NCBI GenBank assembly: GCA_026387775.1
Contig: JAPLLC010000087.1
Span: forward strand, 1-37,377
Reading direction: 5' to 3'
Source of the DNA: Candidatus Methylomirabilota bacterium
GTDB lineage: Bacteria > Methylomirabilota > Methylomirabilia > Methylomirabilales > 2-02-FULL-66-22
Length of the DNA: 37,377 bases
Part shown: positions 34,245-37,377 of the stretch, piece after piece
Position numbering within the stretch: the stretch's first letter is position 1
Layout of the letters: the number at the start of each line of letters is the position of its first letter
Notes under the pieces: generated by a model
The model's database searches: none
What the model saw: only the letters and a program-made list of their open reading frames with translations
Told to the model about the DNA's origin: nothing
Made by a program: the position numbers and the translations under genes

Positions 34245-35495
34245 CTACTTTCCGGGACTCATGAGGTGCTTCCGATCCACCAATCCCGCCCCCTCAGGCG
34301 ACTCGAAGCGCGTCCGCGCCTTCTCCTCGTGTGCCTCGAGCGCCAGCGACAGCAGCCGCTTGATGAGTACCGCGGGCGGGACGCCGCTCGCCTCCCACAG
34401 CCGCAGGCAGAGCGATCCCGGCAGCGTGTTGATCTCGTTGACAAATGGCCGCATGGTCGACCGCTCGACCAGACAGTCCACCCGGGCGATGCCCCGGGCG
34501 TCCAGCGCCGTGAAGGCCGCGGCGGCCACTTCCTTCACCCGACGCGCCAGCTCTTCGGGGATGCGGGCCGGGATCACGCTGGGGGCCAGATCCGCCTCGC
34601 CGCGTTCCGGCCGCCGGAGATACTTGTCCTCGAAGCTCACGATGGTCGCCGATTGGACCAGCTCCTCGCACTCGGAGACCACCGGGTCGTGATTCCCCAA
34701 GAGCGCGCACTGGACCTCGATCCGGTCGTCGAGCGCCCGCTCCACCAGGACGCGCGGACTGAACTGAATCGCCTGACCCACGGCGCGCCGAAACTCCTGC
34801 GCGTCCGCCGCCCGCGTGATCCCCACGCTGGAGCCCGCCACCGCGGGCTTCACCACCACCGGGTAGCCGACACCGGTCTCGGCCGCGCGGACGGCGGCCG
34901 CCTCATCCGTCAACCACTCACGGCGCGTGAACCACGCCGCCTCCACCGTGGGGAGGCCCGCCCCCCGGAAGATGAGTTTGGAGAGGATCTTGTCCATCCC
35001 CGCGGCCGACGCCGCCACGCCCGTCCCCACGTACGGGATGTCCGCCAGCTCGAAGAGGCCCTGCAGCGTGCCGTCCTCCCCGTGGGTGCCGTGAACGACA
35101 GGAAAGGCGATGTCTACGGCGGGACTCAGAGCCTTCTTGAACCAGGAGGCGCGCTCCGGGTTCCCGCAGAGCCAGCGCAGCGTGGGATCCGGCGCCAGGA
35201 AGCGCTGGACCGCCTCGCTCCCGCCCTGCCCCAGGGCCTGGAGCTGGGCCTTGTACTGCTCCTGGAGCGTCTTCCGGCGCGCAATATCCAGACAGGCGCG
35301 CCCCTCCGCCTCGACGGTGAGCAGCCGCTCCACCGCGGGTCCCGTGAGCCACGCCCCGCTCTTGGTAAGGTAGAGCGGCACGGTCTGGTACTCGCCCGTG
35401 AGCTGGCGCAGCGCCTCGTACGCCTTGCTGGCCGTGGTGATCGAGATCTCGTGCTCGACCGATCGGCTGCCGAAGATGAGTCCCACGCGTTTCAT
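34245..35495 (-). CDS. ddl: D-alanine--D-alanine ligase, long form
   Basis: 416-aa ATP-grasp ligase; Ddl proteins are usually about 305-365 aa. Seen: SVEHEIS with E14, HGTHGEDGTLQG (135-146), ATP-binding VVVKPAVAGSSVGI (212-225), FEDKY with K291/Y292, and NEINTLPGS (353-361). E14, the GSSVG serine and Y292 form the hydrogen-bonded triad of D-Ala-D-Ala enzymes. Phe at the Tyr position marks D-lactate ligases, so D-Ala is the predicted second substrate. The extra length is an insertion around 50-120 and a C-terminal tail after 388. ATG 35495 overlaps the murF stop (ATGA), so it is coupled to murF. Confidence 0.94.
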   Translation of the reverse strand: MKRVGLIFGSRSVEHEISITTASKAYEALRQLTGEYQTVPLYLTKSGAWLTGPAVERLLTVEAEGRACLDIARRKTLQEQYKAQLQALGQGGSEAVQRFLAPDPTLRWLCGNPERASWFKKALSPAVDIAFPVVHGTHGEDGTLQGLFELADIPYVGTGVAASAAGMDKILSKLIFRGAGLPTVEAAWFTRREWLTDEAAAVRAAETGVGYPVVVKPAVAGSSVGITRAADAQEFRRAVGQAIQFSPRVLVERALDDRIEVQCALLGNHDPVVSECEELVQSATIVSFEDKYLRRPERGEADLAPSVIPARIPEELARRVKEVAAAAFTALDARGIARVDCLVERSTMRPFVNEINTLPGSLCLRLWEASGVPPAVLIKRLLSLALEAHEEKARTRFESPEGAGLVDRKHLMSPGK

Positions 35496-37162
35496 GATGC
35501 GACCTCGAGATACGTGTCGGGAAGGCGGTTCTCGTAGAGGAGGATGTCCCCCGGCTTGACGATGCCCCCCAGAAGATCCGCGACTTCGTCGGCCCACCGG
35601 GCGGTCAGGATCCGCTCCGCCGCGAACCCGCGCGCGGCGAGCCCTTGCCGGATCGGCCGCGTCTGCTCCGGCCCCACCAGGACCACGTAATCGCACACCG
35701 CCGCCGCCTGCTCGCCGAAGCGTCGGTTCTCCTCCGCCTCGATGGAGCCGAGCTCCACCATGCCGGGGGTAATCAGGATGCGCGACCCACCCGTGAACTG
35801 CGAGAGGACCTCCAGCGCCATCTCGGCCCCCCGCGGGTTGGCATTCGCCACGTCCAGGATCCGGACCACGCCCCCCTCCTCGTGGATCTCCAGCCGCCGC
35901 GGCGCGGGCACGAGGGCGGCCACGGCCGGCTTCATGGACACAAGCGGCACGCCGCACTCCGCCGCCGCCGCGATGCCGGCCAGGATGTTCGAGAGGTTCC
36001 AGCGGCCCAGCAGCTTCGTCTCGAAGGTCTCGGCCTGCCCGTTCGCCAGGAGCGCGCGAAAGCGGGTCCCGCGGGGTCCCACTTCGATGTCGGTCCCCCA
36101 CACCGCGAGTCCCTCTCCCGCCTTTCCCATGCCGTAGAGCAGCACGCGCTTGCCCTCGCCGCGGGCGCGCTGTGCCAGCTCGCGGCAGACCGGATCGTCG
36201 GCGTTAATCACGGCCGGTGCCCCGGCGGGGAGCGCACTGATCAGCTCGTACTTGGCCTCGGCGATCCGCTCCGGCGTGCCGAACCGCTCCAGGTGCTGGA
36301 CCCCGACCGACGTCAGGATGCCGAGATCCGGATGGACGATGTCGCACACCTCGCGAATCTCTCCCGGGCCGTAGGCGGACATCTCCACAACGAAGTATTC
36401 GTGCTCGTCCTTGAGCTCCTCGCGGATGACCCGGGTGATCCCCATGGTCGTGTTGACCCCGGCCGGCGTCTTCAGGACCCGGTAGCCCGTCGAGAGGAGG
36501 TCCCCGACGATGTACTTCGTGCTCGTCTTCCCGTAGCTCCCCGTGATCCCCAGCACCCGGCCCCGATACCTGCGCATCCGGCCGTCCGCCTCGGCAAGGA
36601 ATTTTTGGGCGACGGCCCGCTCCCAGGGGACGATCGCGTACGCGGCGACGATCACGATGCCGGGCGTGAGGAGACCCACCAGGGCCAGCGCGGCGATACC
36701 GCCCACGGTGAGCTGCGCAACCGGAGCCGCGAAGATGTTCCCCGCCAGGAGCAGGACGGCGGCCGTCACGGGGATACTGATCCCGAATGCCATCGCACCC
36801 ACCCGGACCGCACGCGCCGTCCACTGGAGGCGCTGGCTTACCTGGAGCGACCGGTGCTGCCGGAGCAGGAGGTGGCCCGTCAGGATCCAGACCCCCAGCG
36901 ACCCGAGCCAACCGATCCCCGAGAGGGCCAGGGCTCCGGCCGCGAGGACGGTCACGAACTGCAAGACGACCTCGCGCCCCGGGACCAGGGCCTGTCGGTG
37001 ATCGGCCAGCCACAGACGGAATCGGTCCGGCTTGTAGCGCTCGAGCTGGAGAATGTAGAGACAATCCATCCCGCGCGAGACGACCACCACCCCGTAAGGC
37101 AGAAGCAGGCCCATCATCCATCCGAGAAACATGTTTGGGAGTCCGGTCTCCGTCAGCCTCAC
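35492..37162 (-). CDS. murF: MurF-type Mur ligase with N-terminal membrane domain
   Basis: 556 aa, about 100 longer than usual MurF, which adds D-Ala-D-Ala to the UDP-MurNAc-tripeptide. Residues 11-179 form about five or six membrane segments (for example MFLGWMMGLLLPYGVVVV, 71-100, 120-144 and 151-178). The ligase follows: P-loop GITGSYGKTSTK (205-216), NTTMGI (237-242), the E260-containing VVEMSAYGPGEI, GVQHLERFG and NADDP (320-324), all MurF-like. The glutamate-ligase C-terminal domain ends at LYENRLPDTYLEVAS. Start GTG 37162 overlaps the preceding stop (GTGA) and has GGGAGGATCGGGA ahead; ATG 37132 is the alternative. The membrane fusion and the tight coupling to ddl suggest that D-Ala-D-Ala synthesis and ligation occur at the membrane. 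It could instead be a MurF-like ligase of another polymer. Confidence 0.88.
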   Translation of the reverse strand: MRLTETGLPNMFLGWMMGLLLPYGVVVVSRGMDCLYILQLERYKPDRFRLWLADHRQALVPGREVVLQFVTVLAAGALALSGIGWLGSLGVWILTGHLLLRQHRSLQVSQRLQWTARAVRVGAMAFGISIPVTAAVLLLAGNIFAAPVAQLTVGGIAALALVGLLTPGIVIVAAYAIVPWERAVAQKFLAEADGRMRRYRGRVLGITGSYGKTSTKYIVGDLLSTGYRVLKTPAGVNTTMGITRVIREELKDEHEYFVVEMSAYGPGEIREVCDIVHPDLGILTSVGVQHLERFGTPERIAEAKYELISALPAGAPAVINADDPVCRELAQRARGEGKRVLLYGMGKAGEGLAVWGTDIEVGPRGTRFRALLANGQAETFETKLLGRWNLSNILAGIAAAAECGVPLVSMKPAVAALVPAPRRLEIHEEGGVVRILDVANANPRGAEMALEVLSQFTGGSRILITPGMVELGSIEAEENRRFGEQAAAVCDYVVLVGPEQTRPIRQGLAARGFAAERILTARWADEVADLLGGIVKPGDILLYENRLPDTYLEVAS

Positions 37163-37377
37163 TCCCGATCCTCCCTTTGCAGAAACCCCGTCAGGCGCCG
37201 GCGGAACTCGTCCGGGGCGTCCTGGAAGGGAAAATGGCCCGCCCCGGGAAACACCATCAGGCGCGCCCGGGGAATCCTCGCAGTCACGATCTCCATCGCG
37301 TGTCGTCCAACCTCGTGATCCTGGTCACCCCACAGAAGGAGAGTCGGCGCCTGGACCATCGGCAACAAGGGAGTGAG
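37159..37377 (-). CDS. Alpha/beta hydrolase, C-terminal part (cut by window edge)
   Basis: The last 72 residues of an alpha/beta-hydrolase: PTLLLWGDQDHEV carries the acidic residue of the triad and GAGHFPFQDAPDEFRRRL the catalytic His. The nucleophile lies beyond the edge. Its stop overlaps the murF GTG by 4 nt, so it is co-translated with the cell-wall genes, an unusual neighbour where murE or murF partners are normally found. Substrate unknown. Confidence 0.85.
   Translation of the reverse strand, partial: LTPLLPMVQAPTLLLWGDQDHEVGRHAMEIVTARIPRARLMVFPGAGHFPFQDAPDEFRRRLTGFLQREDRE

Noticed and set aside
34245-35495. VanA-like D-Ala-D-lactate ligase
   Set aside because: The FEDKY motif keeps the Tyr of D-Ala-D-Ala ligases, and no vanH or vanX is adjacent.

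Overview
The window is GC-rich DNA of a Gram-negative-type bacterium. Support for that envelope type comes from a Tat-exported MsrP, lipoprotein and Sec signal peptides, and a complete late peptidoglycan/division cluster. Gene content and style recall uncultivated soil lineages such as Rokubacteria or Methylomirabilota (NC10), but no marker here fixes the taxon. I saw no rRNA, tRNA or CRISPR.

Left part (1-5692): the 5' end of ilvD, an SDR oxidoreductase, an OFA-type MFS transporter, then a nifU-nifS pair behind a plausible sigma70 promoter and a perfect 12-bp leader hairpin.

Accessory island (about 5700-12875): a Phd/VapC toxin-antitoxin pair; an exported HEAT-repeat protein, an exported TPR-like protein and a small membrane protein; then an AT-richer lipoprotein with a transglutaminase-like Cys-His-Asp triad. 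Three diverged, same-orientation copies of a non-coding repeat (A 6438-6651, B 10969-11220, C 12732-12846) punctuate this island. Copy B directly follows the stop of a 49-codon C-terminal relic of what looks like an IS91-type transposase, so the repeats are probably solo 3' ends of that element.

Metabolic middle (12875-23425): amidase-signature hydrolase, aldo/keto reductase, PfkB sugar kinase, HicBA, a Cys-cluster hypothetical, a URO-D-superfamily protein, msrQ and msrP (periplasmic methionine-sulfoxide repair), pgeF and a B12-type radical SAM protein. Nearly all are on the minus strand with short gaps or 1-4-nt overlaps.

Right part (23600-37377): a dcw cluster on the minus strand, read as alpha/beta hydrolase, murF, ddl, mraY, murD, ftsW, murG, murC, murB, ftsQ, ftsA, ftsZ, closed by a terminator-like hairpin. 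Oddities: MurF carries about 180 residues of N-terminal membrane domain, ddl is long and sits next to murF rather than between murB and ftsQ, a hydrolase rather than murE overlaps murF, and the FtsZ tubulin signature reads GGGTGGG instead of GGGTGTG. Several junctions carry 7-bp tandem repeats (GGCTCTC type at three sites, GTTGTCA type at one); one of them encodes the C-terminal tail of PgeF.
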